In this document: one piece after another, positions 36,183 through 45,185 of the stretch
Layout of the letters: the number at the start of each line of letters is the position of its first letter
Numbering within the stretch: the first letter of the stretch is position 1
Source of the DNA: Streptomyces luomodiensis
Lineage (GTDB): Bacteria; Actinomycetota; Actinomycetes; Streptomycetales; Streptomycetaceae
Direction of reading: 5' to 3'
Assembly: GCF_031679605.1 (NCBI RefSeq)
Contig: NZ_CP117522.1
Location: 8,928,001 to 8,992,000 of the forward strand
Length of the DNA: 64,000 nt
Program-made: the position numbers and the translations under genes
Notes under the pieces: model-generated
Database searches by the model: none
The model's input: the letters and a program-made list of their open reading frames with translations, nothing else
What the model was told of the DNA's origin: nothing

Positions 36183-36962
36183 TCAGCGGACAGCGGGCAC
36201 CGGCGGCGGACCCCGCAGGGAAATGGCGTTGGCGAGCAGGAGTTCCCGTGCGGCGCGGCGCGGCTTCTCCCGTGTGACACGGGCGGACGGCAGGACGTCG
36301 GGAATGACGACGCCGAAGACGACGAGCAGCGGGGCGAACAACCGGATGGCCGCCGCGCGCGCCAACTGGAAGGCCGCGCGCTCGCCGCCCCACAGCCACC
36401 ACGCGCTCAGGACGGCGACCAGAAGGTGTGCGGCGAGCATGCCGGACATGGTTCCGTGCATGCCGTCATGCGCCATGGACGGCACCGTCATGGCCATATG
36501 ACCGGCCGTCATCCCGCCGTCGGCATGCCCGTGTTCCGCCATGGCGGGGGCCGCGTCCCGAAGCAACCCGCCCAGCCCGGCGTCCCGGACCACCCGCGCG
36601 GCGTCGCCCTCGGCAAGCGGGGCCCGCCCCGGTCCGCACAGCAGGAGGTCGGCCCAGCGCCGGGACAGCGACGGCCCGGACCCACTGCCGCCGTCCACAG
36701 CCTGGCCGAACGAGAACGCGGTGTGCAGCGCCGCCTGTGTGCCCACGGTGAGCAACCCCACCGCCACCGGGCCGCGCTCACGGCCGGCACAACACCACGC
36801 ACCGGCGACCGCGGCCGCCAAGGCGCCCAGCAGGGTCGGCAAGGGCACCGGGACACCCGATGTCACCACGTGTCCCAGGGCCGCGAGCAGCACACAGACC
36901 ACCGCGAACACCGCGGCCCGCACCGTTCTGAGCATCTGCCCCGCATCCATGACGCCGCTCAT
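36183..36962 (-). CDS. His/Met-rich multi-pass membrane protein
   Basis: A 259-residue protein with about five or six hydrophobic segments. The central loop is dense in His and Met (MAEHGHADGGMTAGHMAM ... MAHDGMHGTMSGMLAAH). N-terminal helices are typical of a small membrane protein (VRAAVFAVVCVLLAALGHVV). The metal-binding loop and its location between CopA/PCuAC and PepSY genes suggest a role in copper acquisition or resistance. ATG 36962 or 36950. No formal family is assigned. Confidence 0.65.
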   Translation of the reverse strand: MSGVMDAGQMLRTVRAAVFAVVCVLLAALGHVVTSGVPVPLPTLLGALAAAVAGAWCCAGRERGPVAVGLLTVGTQAALHTAFSFGQAVDGGSGSGPSLSRRWADLLLCGPGRAPLAEGDAARVVRDAGLGGLLRDAAPAMAEHGHADGGMTAGHMAMTVPSMAHDGMHGTMSGMLAAHLLVAVLSAWWLWGGERAAFQLARAAAIRLFAPLLVVFGVVIPDVLPSARVTREKPRRAARELLLANAISLRGPPPVPAVR

Positions 36963-37187
36963 CGTCTCAGCGGGACGGGAACGCCGGACGGCCGGGTGCC
37001 GTACGAGGTGTGCGGCGGACACACTTTCGGCCAGCTCCCGCACGAGAGGTTCCCGTCGGCCACCCGTTCGACCACACTCTGTGGTGCGCGTCACGCCTCC
37101 GCTCCGGAACTCCTGTCTCCGGAGGCCCGACTACTGGACCGGTACGGCTCCGGCCGACCGGTCACCGGCCCCGACCCAGGAGTTCCC

Positions 37188-38696
37188 ATGTCCGCCGAGC
37201 CCGTTGTCCCCGACACCGAGGACGGAACACCGCCGCCGGACGCGCCGCCGCCCGGCGCCGCGCCCCGGACAGCGGACTTGGGCGGCGGCCCGCGCGGCTG
37301 GTCGGGCCTGCGCCCGCTGGTCCTGCGGCTGCACTTCTACGCGGGCGTCCTCGTCGCGCCCTTCCTGCTCGTCGCCGCCGTGACCGGGCTGTTGTACGCG
37401 GCCTCCACCCAGGCCGAGAACATCGTCTACGACCATGAGCTCCGGGTCCCGGCCGGTACGAGCGAACTGCCCCTCTCCCAGCAGATCGCCGCCGCCCGCA
37501 AGGCCCACCCCGAGGGCGAGATCAGCGCGATCCGCCCCTCACCGGAGGCGGGCGCGACGACCCGGGTGCTGCTCTCCGGCGTCAAGGGCGTCGACCCCGA
37601 GCACAAGCTGGCCGTCTTCGTGAACCCGTACACCGGTGAGGTGCGCGGCGCGCTGGAGCAGTACGGCACCAGCGGTGCGCTGCCGCTGCGCACATGGATC
37701 GACGACCTGCACCGCAATCTGCACCTCGGCGACACCGGCCGGCTCTACAGCGAACTCGCCGCCAGCTGGCTGTGGGTGATCACCGGTGGCGGGCTGGTGC
37801 TGTGGCTCGCCCGCCGCCGCACGGGCCCGGTGAAGCGGAAGCTGCGCGCGACCGCGTTCCCGGACCGCTCCGCCGCGGGGCGCAGAAGGGCGATGTCCTT
37901 TCACGGCTCGGTCGGCGTCTGGGCGGCGCTGGGGCTGTTCTTCCTGTCCGCGACCGGTCTGACGTGGTCCACCTACGCGGGCGCGAACGTCACCGACCTG
38001 CGCGCCGCCCTCGGCCAGGCCACGCCGGCCGTCAGCTCCGCCGTCGGCGGCGAACACGCCGGACACGGCTCCATGGACGGCATGGACGGCATGGAGGGCA
38101 TGGACATGGGCGGGTCGGGGGGACACGGCGGCTCGTCCGCCGATGTCGGCTTCGACGCCGTCCTCGAGGCCGCCCGCGCCGAGGGCCTGGACAACCCGGT
38201 GGAGATCGTCCCGCCCGCCGGGCCCGGCACCGCGTACACCGTCAGCCAGATCCAGCGCAGCTGGCCGGAGAAGCAGGACGCGGCGGCCGTCGATCCGACG
38301 ACCGGTCAGGTCACCGATGTGGTGCGGTTCGAGGACTATCCGCTGCTGGCCAAGCTCTCCCGCTGGGGCATCGACGCCCATATGGGGAGCCTGTTCGGGC
38401 TGCCCAACCAGATCGCCCTGGCCGCCCTCGCGCTCGCCCTGGTCTTCCTGATCGTATGGGGCTACCGGATGTGGTGGCAGCGCGGCCGGGCCGGTGCCTT
38501 CGGCCGCCCCATCGCGCGTGGCGCCTGGCGTCAGGTGCCGTCGTACGTCCTGGCCTCGCTGGTCGTCGCGATCGGGGTGCTCGGCTACTACCTGCCGCTG
38601 CTCGGCATTCCGCTGGCCGCCTTCCTGGTCATCGACATCGCGCTCGGCCGCCTGGCCGACCGGCGTGGGAAACGGGCCGGCGCGGCCGGCGCCTGA
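37188..38696 (+). CDS. PepSY-domain membrane protein (PepSY-TM family)
   Basis: A 502-residue integral membrane protein with four main helices in the PepSY-TM pattern: helix 1 (RLHFYAGVLVAPFLLVAAVT), two external PepSY domains (residues about 90-180 and 300-380), and the HRNLHLGDTGRLYSELAASW region. Its second external loop has a His/Met cluster (HAGHGSMDGMDGMEGMDMGG). Members function as reductase-like or metal-uptake accessory proteins. AGGAG precedes ATG 37188. Its metal-rich loop links it with the copper set. Confidence 0.8.
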   Translation: MSAEPVVPDTEDGTPPPDAPPPGAAPRTADLGGGPRGWSGLRPLVLRLHFYAGVLVAPFLLVAAVTGLLYAASTQAENIVYDHELRVPAGTSELPLSQQIAAARKAHPEGEISAIRPSPEAGATTRVLLSGVKGVDPEHKLAVFVNPYTGEVRGALEQYGTSGALPLRTWIDDLHRNLHLGDTGRLYSELAASWLWVITGGGLVLWLARRRTGPVKRKLRATAFPDRSAAGRRRAMSFHGSVGVWAALGLFFLSATGLTWSTYAGANVTDLRAALGQATPAVSSAVGGEHAGHGSMDGMDGMEGMDMGGSGGHGGSSADVGFDAVLEAARAEGLDNPVEIVPPAGPGTAYTVSQIQRSWPEKQDAAAVDPTTGQVTDVVRFEDYPLLAKLSRWGIDAHMGSLFGLPNQIALAALALALVFLIVWGYRMWWQRGRAGAFGRPIARGAWRQVPSYVLASLVVAIGVLGYYLPLLGIPLAAFLVIDIALGRLADRRGKRAGAAGA

Positions 38697-38780
38697 GTCG
38701 GCCACGGGCGGCCGTCCGCGGCCGGCCGGATCGGGCCCCCTCCCGGCTTGCCGCTTTTGCCCGGCCGGCCCTACAGTTGG

Positions 38781-38960
38781 CGGGCCGTGGTGTACGGGAA
38801 GACCGGTGCGAAACCGGAGCGGCCCTCGCCACTGTGATCGGGGAGTTCCCGTCCCGTTCCGCGGTCGGTCGGACCGTGCCGCGGAGCCACTGGTCGCCCA
38901 TGGCGGCCGGGAAGGCAGGGGCGGGCGCGGCGACCCGTCAGCCAGGAGACCGGCCACGGC
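38781..38960 (+). ncRNA. Cobalamin (adenosylcobalamin) riboswitch
   Basis: The leader of the Ni/Co transporter shows the conserved core: GACCGGTGCGAAACCGGAGC (38801-38820), then CGGCCCTCGCCACTGTGATC, and the 3' B12 box AGCCAGGAGACCGGCC (38940-38955). The B12 box lies about 45 nt upstream of the start codon at 39001. When cobalamin is plentiful it should shut off the downstream cobalt transporter. Boundaries are approximate. Confidence 0.87.
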
Positions 38961-39000
38961 ATCTCACGAGATGATCCACGAGGTGCTGGAGCGTGATCGC

Positions 39001-40089
39001 ATGACCCTGCCCACCACATCGCGATGGCGGCGCGAGGACACCGTCCGGACCGCCGGGCTGCTGGCGGTGATACTCATCCTGCACGCCGTCGCCTTCGGCC
39101 TGCTCTTCCTGGTCGTGGCGCCCCATCACTACGAGGTCGGCGCCAAGACGTTCGGCGTCGGCCTGGGCATCACCGCGTACACCCTGGGCATGCGGCACGC
39201 CTTCGACGCCGACCACATCGCCGCCATCGACAACACCACCCGCAAGCTGATGGCGGACGGCAAGCGGCCGGTGTCCGTCGGCTTCTGGTTCGCGCTCGGC
39301 CACTCCGGTGTGGTGGTCGCCCTGGCCGCGCTGGTGGCCGGCGGGGCCCAGCTGGCCGGCACCCTGGTCAACGAGGACTCCGGGACCCACCAGGTGCTCG
39401 GCGCCGTCGGCACGACGGTCTCCGGCGCCTTCCTCTACCTCATCGCCGCGCTCAACCTGGTGGCCCTGCTGGGCATCCTGCGCGTCTTCAAGGCCATGCG
39501 CGCCGGACAGTACGACGAGACGGAACTGGAAGCACAACTGGACGCGCGTGGCTTCATGAACCGCGTCCTGGGCCGCTTCACCAAGTCCATCACCCGGCCG
39601 GGGCAGATGTTCCCGCTCGGCTTCCTCTTCGGGCTCGGCTTCGACACCGCCACCGAGGTGGCCCTGATGGTGATGGCCGGAAGCGGCGCGGCCGCCGGGC
39701 TGCCCTGGTACGCCATCCTGTGCCTGCCGCTGCTCTTCGCCGCCGGGATGAGCCTGTTCGACACCCTCGACGGCACCTTCATGAACGTCGCCTACCAGTG
39801 GGCGTTCGCCAACCCGGTCCGCAAGGTCTTCTACAACCTCGCCATCACGGGTCTGTCCATCGCGGTCGCCTTCCTCATCGGCACCATCGAGCTGATCAGC
39901 GTCCTGCACGACAAGCTCGAACTGCGGGACGCCGTCACCGGCTGGATCTCGGCGCTGAACCTGGACAACGTGGGCTTCATCATCGTCGGTCTGTTCGTGG
40001 TGGTGTGGGCCGCGGCGCTGGCCTACTGGCGGCTGGCCAAGGTCGAACAGCGCTGGGCCGTCCGTACCGCGCGCGCCGACGGCGGCTGA
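39001..40089 (+). CDS. NiCoT-family nickel/cobalt permease
   Basis: A 362-residue membrane transporter with the family signature R-H-A-F-D-A-D-H in MRHAFDADHIAAIDN (HX4DH), plus FALGHSGVVVALA and LGFDTATEVALM. Eight helices are expected. It imports Co2+ and/or Ni2+; control by a B12 riboswitch implies cobalt for cobalamin synthesis. ATG 39001 has GGAG 9 nt upstream; ATG 38971 is a longer alternative closer to the riboswitch. Confidence 0.92.
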   Translation: MTLPTTSRWRREDTVRTAGLLAVILILHAVAFGLLFLVVAPHHYEVGAKTFGVGLGITAYTLGMRHAFDADHIAAIDNTTRKLMADGKRPVSVGFWFALGHSGVVVALAALVAGGAQLAGTLVNEDSGTHQVLGAVGTTVSGAFLYLIAALNLVALLGILRVFKAMRAGQYDETELEAQLDARGFMNRVLGRFTKSITRPGQMFPLGFLFGLGFDTATEVALMVMAGSGAAAGLPWYAILCLPLLFAAGMSLFDTLDGTFMNVAYQWAFANPVRKVFYNLAITGLSIAVAFLIGTIELISVLHDKLELRDAVTGWISALNLDNVGFIIVGLFVVVWAAALAYWRLAKVEQRWAVRTARADGG

Positions 40090-40134
40090 CCCCAGCTCCT
40101 TCCATGGGCCCGGCGCCCGGCACATGTCCCGGCG

Positions 40135-40641
40135 TCACGGAATCTCGTGCACCGCGTCGGGCTCCCACGCGTACACGGCGGTGACGGCCTTGACGAACGC
40201 GCGGTGGCGTTCCTCGATCTCCTGAGCCATCCAGGACTCGACGGGCTCCCCTTCCCCCAGGACACGATGCACCTGGACGCAGGTCAGCGACAACTCGTCG
40301 GCCGCGGTTCGGACGGTCGCGGGACCCACCACATCGACCCGCAGCCGAGCCGAGCGGAACCGTTGCCGCGCCGCCTCTGCCACCTCCGCCGTCGTCGTCG
40401 GCTGGATGAGGGCGTCCGTGTACGCGTCGGTGGCGCTCAGGATCACCTGATAGGCGTCATGCCGGGCCTGGAGGAGCCATCGCTTGGACTCCACCCGCGC
40501 CTGGTCCTCCACCTGCTGGCGTGCGGCCTGAACGGTCTTCTCGCCGCCGATCCGCGCCGCCCGTGCCGAGAAACCGCCGCCGATGAGGGCACCCAGCAGG
40601 GCCACCAACCCGGCGAACAAGGCCGCGAGTCCTTGATCCAT
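40135..40641 (-). CDS. Hypothetical membrane-anchored protein
   Basis: A 168-residue protein with an N-terminal transmembrane helix (ALFAGLVALLGALIGGGFSA) followed by a mostly helical, partly coiled-coil soluble part (ARQQVEDQARVESKRWLLQA). It is convergent with the nickel/cobalt permease. GGAGACC precedes the ATG. Unknown function. Confidence 0.65.
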   Translation of the reverse strand: MDQGLAALFAGLVALLGALIGGGFSARAARIGGEKTVQAARQQVEDQARVESKRWLLQARHDAYQVILSATDAYTDALIQPTTTAEVAEAARQRFRSARLRVDVVGPATVRTAADELSLTCVQVHRVLGEGEPVESWMAQEIEERHRAFVKAVTAVYAWEPDAVHEIP

Positions 40642-40778
40642 GAGGTCTCCTTCCGCCCCTGCTCACGGAATTACCGCCGTGGGGAGACGAGCGCAAGAGC
40701 CGCACGGTTCGACCCGACCCGACAACGGCCGGCGCACCATCCGGGAAGGACGATGCGCTGGCCGGCTGCCGAGTGGGG

Positions 40779-41005
40779 TCACCGGGCTTCGGCCGCGGCG
40801 GTCCGCCCGGCCGCGCGGCCGAACACGGCGGCGCGCATGGGGGCGGCGTCCCCGGGACAGTCGCCGTGGAACGGCCCGCCGGTGGCTTCGCCGGCCGCGT
40901 ACAGACCGGGCACCGGTACCCCATCGTCATCAGCTTGATGTGCGGCGGCCCCGCGGAAGGGGCCGTGGCCGTGCGTGCGGAGCCGGCCCGGTTCGCCCTT
41001 CGGCG
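40779..41005 (-). pseudogene. C-terminal remnant of an FAD-binding dehydrogenase
   Basis: The frame ends with DGVPVPGLYAAGEATGG and a Gly/Ala-rich tail (AVFGRAAGRTAAAEAR). This is the classic C-terminal FAD-binding segment of fumarate reductase/tricarballylate dehydrogenase-type flavoproteins. The first 400 or so residues, including the dinucleotide-binding motif, are missing; the frame runs into the stop region of the lyase-like gene. It was presumably the last gene of the operon before a deletion. Confidence 0.6.
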
Positions 41006-41956
41006 TCACCAGGTGAAGGCCAGTGGCTCCGCCGGCCGGCCGCCGGCCGGCACCGGGCCGGTGTGCCGGACGAAGCCCTTGCCGGGGACGCCGACCTCGT
41101 CGGTCAGCCAGTTGGCGGTGTCGAGGAGCCGGGACAGGTCGATTCCGGTGGACACTCCGGCCAGCTCCAGCAGCTGCACCGCGTCCTCGGTGCACACGCC
41201 GCCGCCCTGGGCGCCGGGCATGGCGGGATGCCCGCCGCTGCCGGCCAGTGAGGTGTCGATGGCGCGGACGCCGAGGTCGAGAAGGGGGAGCAGGGCCGCG
41301 AGACCCATGCCGCGGCCGTCGTGGATCTGCACGGTGAGGTGGTCGGCGGGCACGTGGGCGAGCGCGGCGGTGACGAGTTCGCGGATCTGGGGCGGCGCGG
41401 CGTAGCCGACGGAATCCGCGAGGATCCAGCGGTCCACCCCGATGTCGAGGAGCCGCCGGGCCAGCGGTTCGAGGTCCGCGGCGCCGCGGGCGGGGCCGGT
41501 GGGCCCGCCCCAGGCGAAGATGAGGTAGGTGTCGAGCACCAGGTCGCGGTCGGCGGCGAACGCCGCCATGCGTTCGAGTTCGGCGAGGGAATCGGCGGTG
41601 GACCGGCCGATGTTGGCACGGGCGAATCCCTCGTCCACCGAGAGGAGGAAGGACGCCGTGTCGGCGCCGGCGTCGGCCGCGCGGGCGAGACCGCGCATGT
41701 TGCCGACGCAAGCGCCCAGGGTGAGACCGGGAACCCGGGGGACCCGGGCGAACACCTCCGCGGCGTCGGCGAGACCCGGCACCAGGTCGGGCCGGACGAA
41801 CGAGGACAGCTCGAACGAGCGGACACCGGCGTCGAGGAGCCGTCGCACGAGCTCGGTCTTCACGTCGGTGGCGACCGGGTGGTTCTGGAAGGTCAGGCGC
41901 GGCGCGATCTCGCGGATGCGCACATCGGGCTGGGGCACGGTGGATTCCTCAGGCAT
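41006..41956 (-). CDS. HMG-CoA-lyase-like (HMGL family) protein with altered metal site
   Basis: A 316-residue HMGL-fold TIM barrel. Family features are REIAPRLTFQNHP (instead of VGPRDGLQNE), RSFELSSFVRPDLVPGLADA, VQIHDGRGMGLA, and SLAGSGGHPAMPGAQGGG. Compared with HMG-CoA lyase, the metal-ligand Asp42 is Leu21, His233 is Gln210, Asn275 appears as Gly252, and the catalytic Cys266 is His243; only His235 (H212) is kept. It could be a neofunctionalised aldolase/lyase or inactive. ATG overlaps the ligase stop by 8 nt. Confidence 0.8.
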   Translation of the reverse strand: MPEESTVPQPDVRIREIAPRLTFQNHPVATDVKTELVRRLLDAGVRSFELSSFVRPDLVPGLADAAEVFARVPRVPGLTLGACVGNMRGLARAADAGADTASFLLSVDEGFARANIGRSTADSLAELERMAAFAADRDLVLDTYLIFAWGGPTGPARGAADLEPLARRLLDIGVDRWILADSVGYAAPPQIRELVTAALAHVPADHLTVQIHDGRGMGLAALLPLLDLGVRAIDTSLAGSGGHPAMPGAQGGGVCTEDAVQLLELAGVSTGIDLSRLLDTANWLTDEVGVPGKGFVRHTGPVPAGGRPAEPLAFTW

Positions 41957-43583
41957 GTCGGGTCGGCTTCAGCCCGGCGGCGTACGAGTCCCAGGCGTCC
42001 GTCGCGCCCTGGAGGCGCAGGTCGCTCTTGCGCACCTTGCCGGTCGGGGTGGTGGGCAGTTCGTCCAGGACGCGGTAGTAGCGCGGGACCATGAAGTGCG
42101 GCATGGACCGGTCGCAGTGCGCGAACAGCTCCTCGAAGTCCAGGCGCTGACCGGGTTCGAGCTGGAGCACGGCGAGCACCTCGTCCTCGCCCAGTTCGGA
42201 GGGGGCCGCGACCGCCGCGGCGGCCACCACGCCGGGATGGGCGAGCAGGACCGACTCCACCTCGTGGGAGGAGATGTTCTCGCCGCGGCGGCGCAGGGCG
42301 TCCTTCTTGCGGTCGATGAAGTAGAAGTACCCGTCCTCGTCGGTGTAGCCGAGGTCCCCGGTGTGCCACCACAGGTCTCGCATGGTCGCGAGGGTCGCGG
42401 CCGGATTCCGGTGGTAGCCGGAGAACATGATGTGCGGCAGCCGGGGCCGGTAGACGATCTCCCCGGCCTGGCCGGGGGCGGCACGGTGGCCGGATTCGTC
42501 GTGGATCTCGAGGATGGACGATTCGGTCGGCAGGCCGATCGAGCCGATCTTGCGGGCGTGGAGCGGGTTGTAGAGCACGTTCTTGATCTCGGTGAGCCCG
42601 TACCCCTCGACGATGTGCACCCCGAACCGCTCCTCGAAGGGGTGCAGCACCTGCGGCGGGGCGGGCGCGGCGAACAGCTTCGTGACGTAGTGGTCCCGGT
42701 CGCGGTCCGAGGGCGGCTGGGCGAGGAGCATCGGCAGGATGGAACCGAGCGCGTTGAACTGGGTGACCCGGTGCGTCCGGACCTCGTCCCAGAACCCGCT
42801 GGCGCTGAACCTGCGGCCGAGCACCAGGGTCGCACCGGCGTAGAAGCAGTGCAGTGAGATGTTGATCTGGGCCGCGCCGTGGAACAGCGGCAGACAGGTG
42901 TAGAGCCGGTCCTCGGGCGTGGTGCCCATCTGCCGCGCGCACTCGCGCCCGCCGACCAGGGCCATCAGATGCGGCTGCACGACCCCCTTGCTGCGCCCGG
43001 TGGTGCCGGAGGTGAGCATGATGGCGGCAGGGTGGTCCGGCGCGACGTGGGGGAGTCCGGTCTCCGGGCCGCCGGCCGCGAGCAGTTCGCGCCACGTCCG
43101 CACGTCGACCCCGCGCGGGGCGCGGCGGGGCGCCGCGTCGTCGAGCAGGACCACGGTTTTCAGGGTTTCCGGTGGTTCCGGCAGCTCGGCGACGAGCTCC
43201 AGCAGGGCCGCTTCGGTGACCAGGACGCGTACGTCGGTGCTGCGGAGCGCGTGGTCGAGGAACGAGCCCTTGTAGGCGGTGTTGACCGGTACCTCGACGA
43301 GACCGGCGCGGGCCGCGCCGAGCCAGGTGAGCAGGTATTCGGGCCGGTTGGGCAGGAAGATGCCGACCGAGCTGCCCGGGGTGCCGCCCAGCGCGACCAG
43401 GCCGCGCGCCACCTCGGTCACCGCCGCGTCGAGCGCGCCGTAGGTCAGTTCGGTGTCGTGGAAGACGAGTGCGGTCCGGTCCGGGTGCGCCGCCGCGCGG
43501 GCGGCGATGAGTCCGCCGACCGTCCCGTCGGCGAGATCGTCGAAGCCCGGGACGTGCGGGCTCCGCGCGTTGTCCCCGGTCAT
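41949..43583 (-). CDS. Acyl-CoA synthetase (AMP-forming, class I)
   Basis: The 544-residue ligase has the P-loop motif MLTSGTTGRSKGVVQPH, the A5-like EGYGLTEIKN, and A7/A8 motifs HTGDLGYTDEDGYFYFIDRK with KDALRRRGENISS. The C-terminal Lys for adenylation is in TPTGKVRKSDLR. It activates a carboxylic acid to its CoA thioester; relatives include cyclohexanecarboxylate, crotonobetaine and bile-acid ligases. It overlaps the LLM gene by 4 nt. The downstream lyase-like protein and the upstream thioesterase would work on the CoA ester. Confidence 0.88.
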   Translation of the reverse strand: MTGDNARSPHVPGFDDLADGTVGGLIAARAAAHPDRTALVFHDTELTYGALDAAVTEVARGLVALGGTPGSSVGIFLPNRPEYLLTWLGAARAGLVEVPVNTAYKGSFLDHALRSTDVRVLVTEAALLELVAELPEPPETLKTVVLLDDAAPRRAPRGVDVRTWRELLAAGGPETGLPHVAPDHPAAIMLTSGTTGRSKGVVQPHLMALVGGRECARQMGTTPEDRLYTCLPLFHGAAQINISLHCFYAGATLVLGRRFSASGFWDEVRTHRVTQFNALGSILPMLLAQPPSDRDRDHYVTKLFAAPAPPQVLHPFEERFGVHIVEGYGLTEIKNVLYNPLHARKIGSIGLPTESSILEIHDESGHRAAPGQAGEIVYRPRLPHIMFSGYHRNPAATLATMRDLWWHTGDLGYTDEDGYFYFIDRKKDALRRRGENISSHEVESVLLAHPGVVAAAAVAAPSELGEDEVLAVLQLEPGQRLDFEELFAHCDRSMPHFMVPRYYRVLDELPTTPTGKVRKSDLRLQGATDAWDSYAAGLKPTRHA

Positions 43584-44611
43584 GCGCGCAACTCCTTCTT
43601 GGCTCGGGCCAGGAAGCCTTCCAGGGCCGGGTCCCACGCCGCTTCGGCGCCGGTCGTCACGAGGAACGTGTCGACCCCGAGGTCCCGGTACCTGCCGAGG
43701 GTGTCCAGGATGCGCTCCTCGGTGCCGACCAGCGCCTGGGAGTTCGCGAATCCGCCCAGCAGCTTGGTCAGGCCGGTCCAGAAGCAGTCGTCGTGCAGCT
43801 CCTCGGAGGTGAGAGCGAGCGCGCGTTCCCGCCCGACAGAGGTGTCGGTGGAGGACGAGCGCAGGAAGGCCGGGGTGCCCGCGGCCTCGGCGATCCGCCG
43901 TTCCACCGAGCGGGCCTGGGCCCAGGCGTCGTCGTCGGTGTCGCCGACGAACAGCCGCAGGCTCAGGGAGAACCGCATCCGGCGGCCGTAGCGCTCGGCG
44001 GCGGCGGTGACCCGGTCGATGCGTTCCTTCGTACCGGCGAACGGCTCGCCCCACAGCATGTAGAGGTCGGCGTGGCGGGCGCCGAAGTCCACGGCGTCGT
44101 CGCTCTCCCCGCCCATGAAGATCGGGACCTGACCCTGGACCGGCTTGGTCCGGATCTTCACCGCCTCGGCCGTGTAGTACTCGCCGTGGTGGTCGAAGGG
44201 CGCGGTTTCGGTCCAGGTACGGCGGACGACGTCGAGGTACTCGATCGCCCGCCGGTAGCGTTCGCTCTTGGCCAGGTGGTCCGACTCGCGGCGCAGGTCC
44301 TTCTCGGAGCCGCCGACGACCACGTTGACGGCGAGCCGGCCGCGGGCCAGCACGTCGAGGGTGGCGAAGTAGCGCGCGGCGGCGACCGGCGGCATCACCC
44401 CGGGCCGGTGCGCGACGATGGGCGAGAACTTCCGCGACAGCGCGAGCGCGAACGGCGCGGTGGCGTGGTTGTGCGGCCAGGTGGCGGAGTAGCCGACCAG
44501 GACCCGGTCGATCACCTCGGAGCGGTCCAGTTCCTGGATCCGCGCGATGAGCTGATCGGGGTCGGTCTCGTCGGACTGGAGGGGCTGTAGCCCGGTGAAG
44601 AAGTCGACCAT
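43580..44611 (-). CDS. LLM-class flavin-dependent monooxygenase (SsuD-like)
   Basis: A 343-residue bacterial luciferase-fold protein. SsuD-like segments are VGYSATWPHNHATAPFALA, RFATLDVLARGRLAVNVV-type (RYFATLDVLARGRLAVNVVVG), and IFMGGESDDAVDFGARHADL. It uses reduced FMN, which the flavin reductase of this operon would supply. The nearest known function is alkanesulfonate monooxygenase, but LLM enzymes act on many substrates. ATG 44611. Confidence 0.85.
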   Translation of the reverse strand: MVDFFTGLQPLQSDETDPDQLIARIQELDRSEVIDRVLVGYSATWPHNHATAPFALALSRKFSPIVAHRPGVMPPVAAARYFATLDVLARGRLAVNVVVGGSEKDLRRESDHLAKSERYRRAIEYLDVVRRTWTETAPFDHHGEYYTAEAVKIRTKPVQGQVPIFMGGESDDAVDFGARHADLYMLWGEPFAGTKERIDRVTAAAERYGRRMRFSLSLRLFVGDTDDDAWAQARSVERRIAEAAGTPAFLRSSSTDTSVGRERALALTSEELHDDCFWTGLTKLLGGFANSQALVGTEERILDTLGRYRDLGVDTFLVTTGAEAAWDPALEGFLARAKKELRA

Positions 44612-44621
44612 GATGTGGTCC

Positions 44622-45185
44622 TCAGCTCTCTGTGGGGAATGCCTGACGGGACAGCGGGCGGCAGGGCACCGGCTGCTGGGGCACCGGCTGCTGGGCGAGC
44701 CAGTCCTGGTGCCGGGCGAAGTGGTCCGGCCGGCGGGTGCGCAGTTCCGCACGGGCGGTGGCGAGCGCCTGGCCCGTGGCGGCGAGTGCCGGATCCGCGG
44801 TGGCGAGCATCATCCGCGCCGACACCTCCCACCGCCTGCCGTGGTGGGCGTCGACGCGTGCCAGGACCGTGAGCGGCCGCTCCACGGGCACCGGGCGGAG
44901 ATACTCGACCGTCAGGGATCTGGTGACCAGCCGTGGCTCGGTGCGCAGGGCGGCCATGCTGAGCACGTCGTCGAAGACCGCGGCGATCCAGCCACCGTGC
45001 GCCACCTCGGGCCCGCCGCACCAGGAACGCGCGCAGGTGACGTCGAACCGCAGCACGCCGTCCCGCGCACCGGCGACCTCCACGCCCAGCCGGCAGGCGT
45101 CGTCCGGAGCGCAGCCGCCGCACAGCAGCCGGCCGGAGGCGGATGGCTCGATCGCGAAGTCGTCCATGCCGTCCACCTCAGTCAT
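44622..45185 (-). CDS. PaaI-like hotdog-fold thioesterase
   Basis: A 187-residue hotdog protein with the sequence HGGWIAAVFDDVLSMAALR (His-Gly and catalytic Asp type) and RSLTVEYLRPVPVERPLTV strands. It starts with several Cys (RLLCGGCAPDDACRLG), not typical for the family. It would hydrolyse an acyl-CoA, releasing stalled CoA or product. It overlaps the Ldh_2 gene by 8 nt. A shorter start at Met7 is possible. Confidence 0.78.
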   Translation of the reverse strand: MTEVDGMDDFAIEPSASGRLLCGGCAPDDACRLGVEVAGARDGVLRFDVTCARSWCGGPEVAHGGWIAAVFDDVLSMAALRTEPRLVTRSLTVEYLRPVPVERPLTVLARVDAHHGRRWEVSARMMLATADPALAATGQALATARAELRTRRPDHFARHQDWLAQQPVPQQPVPCRPLSRQAFPTES

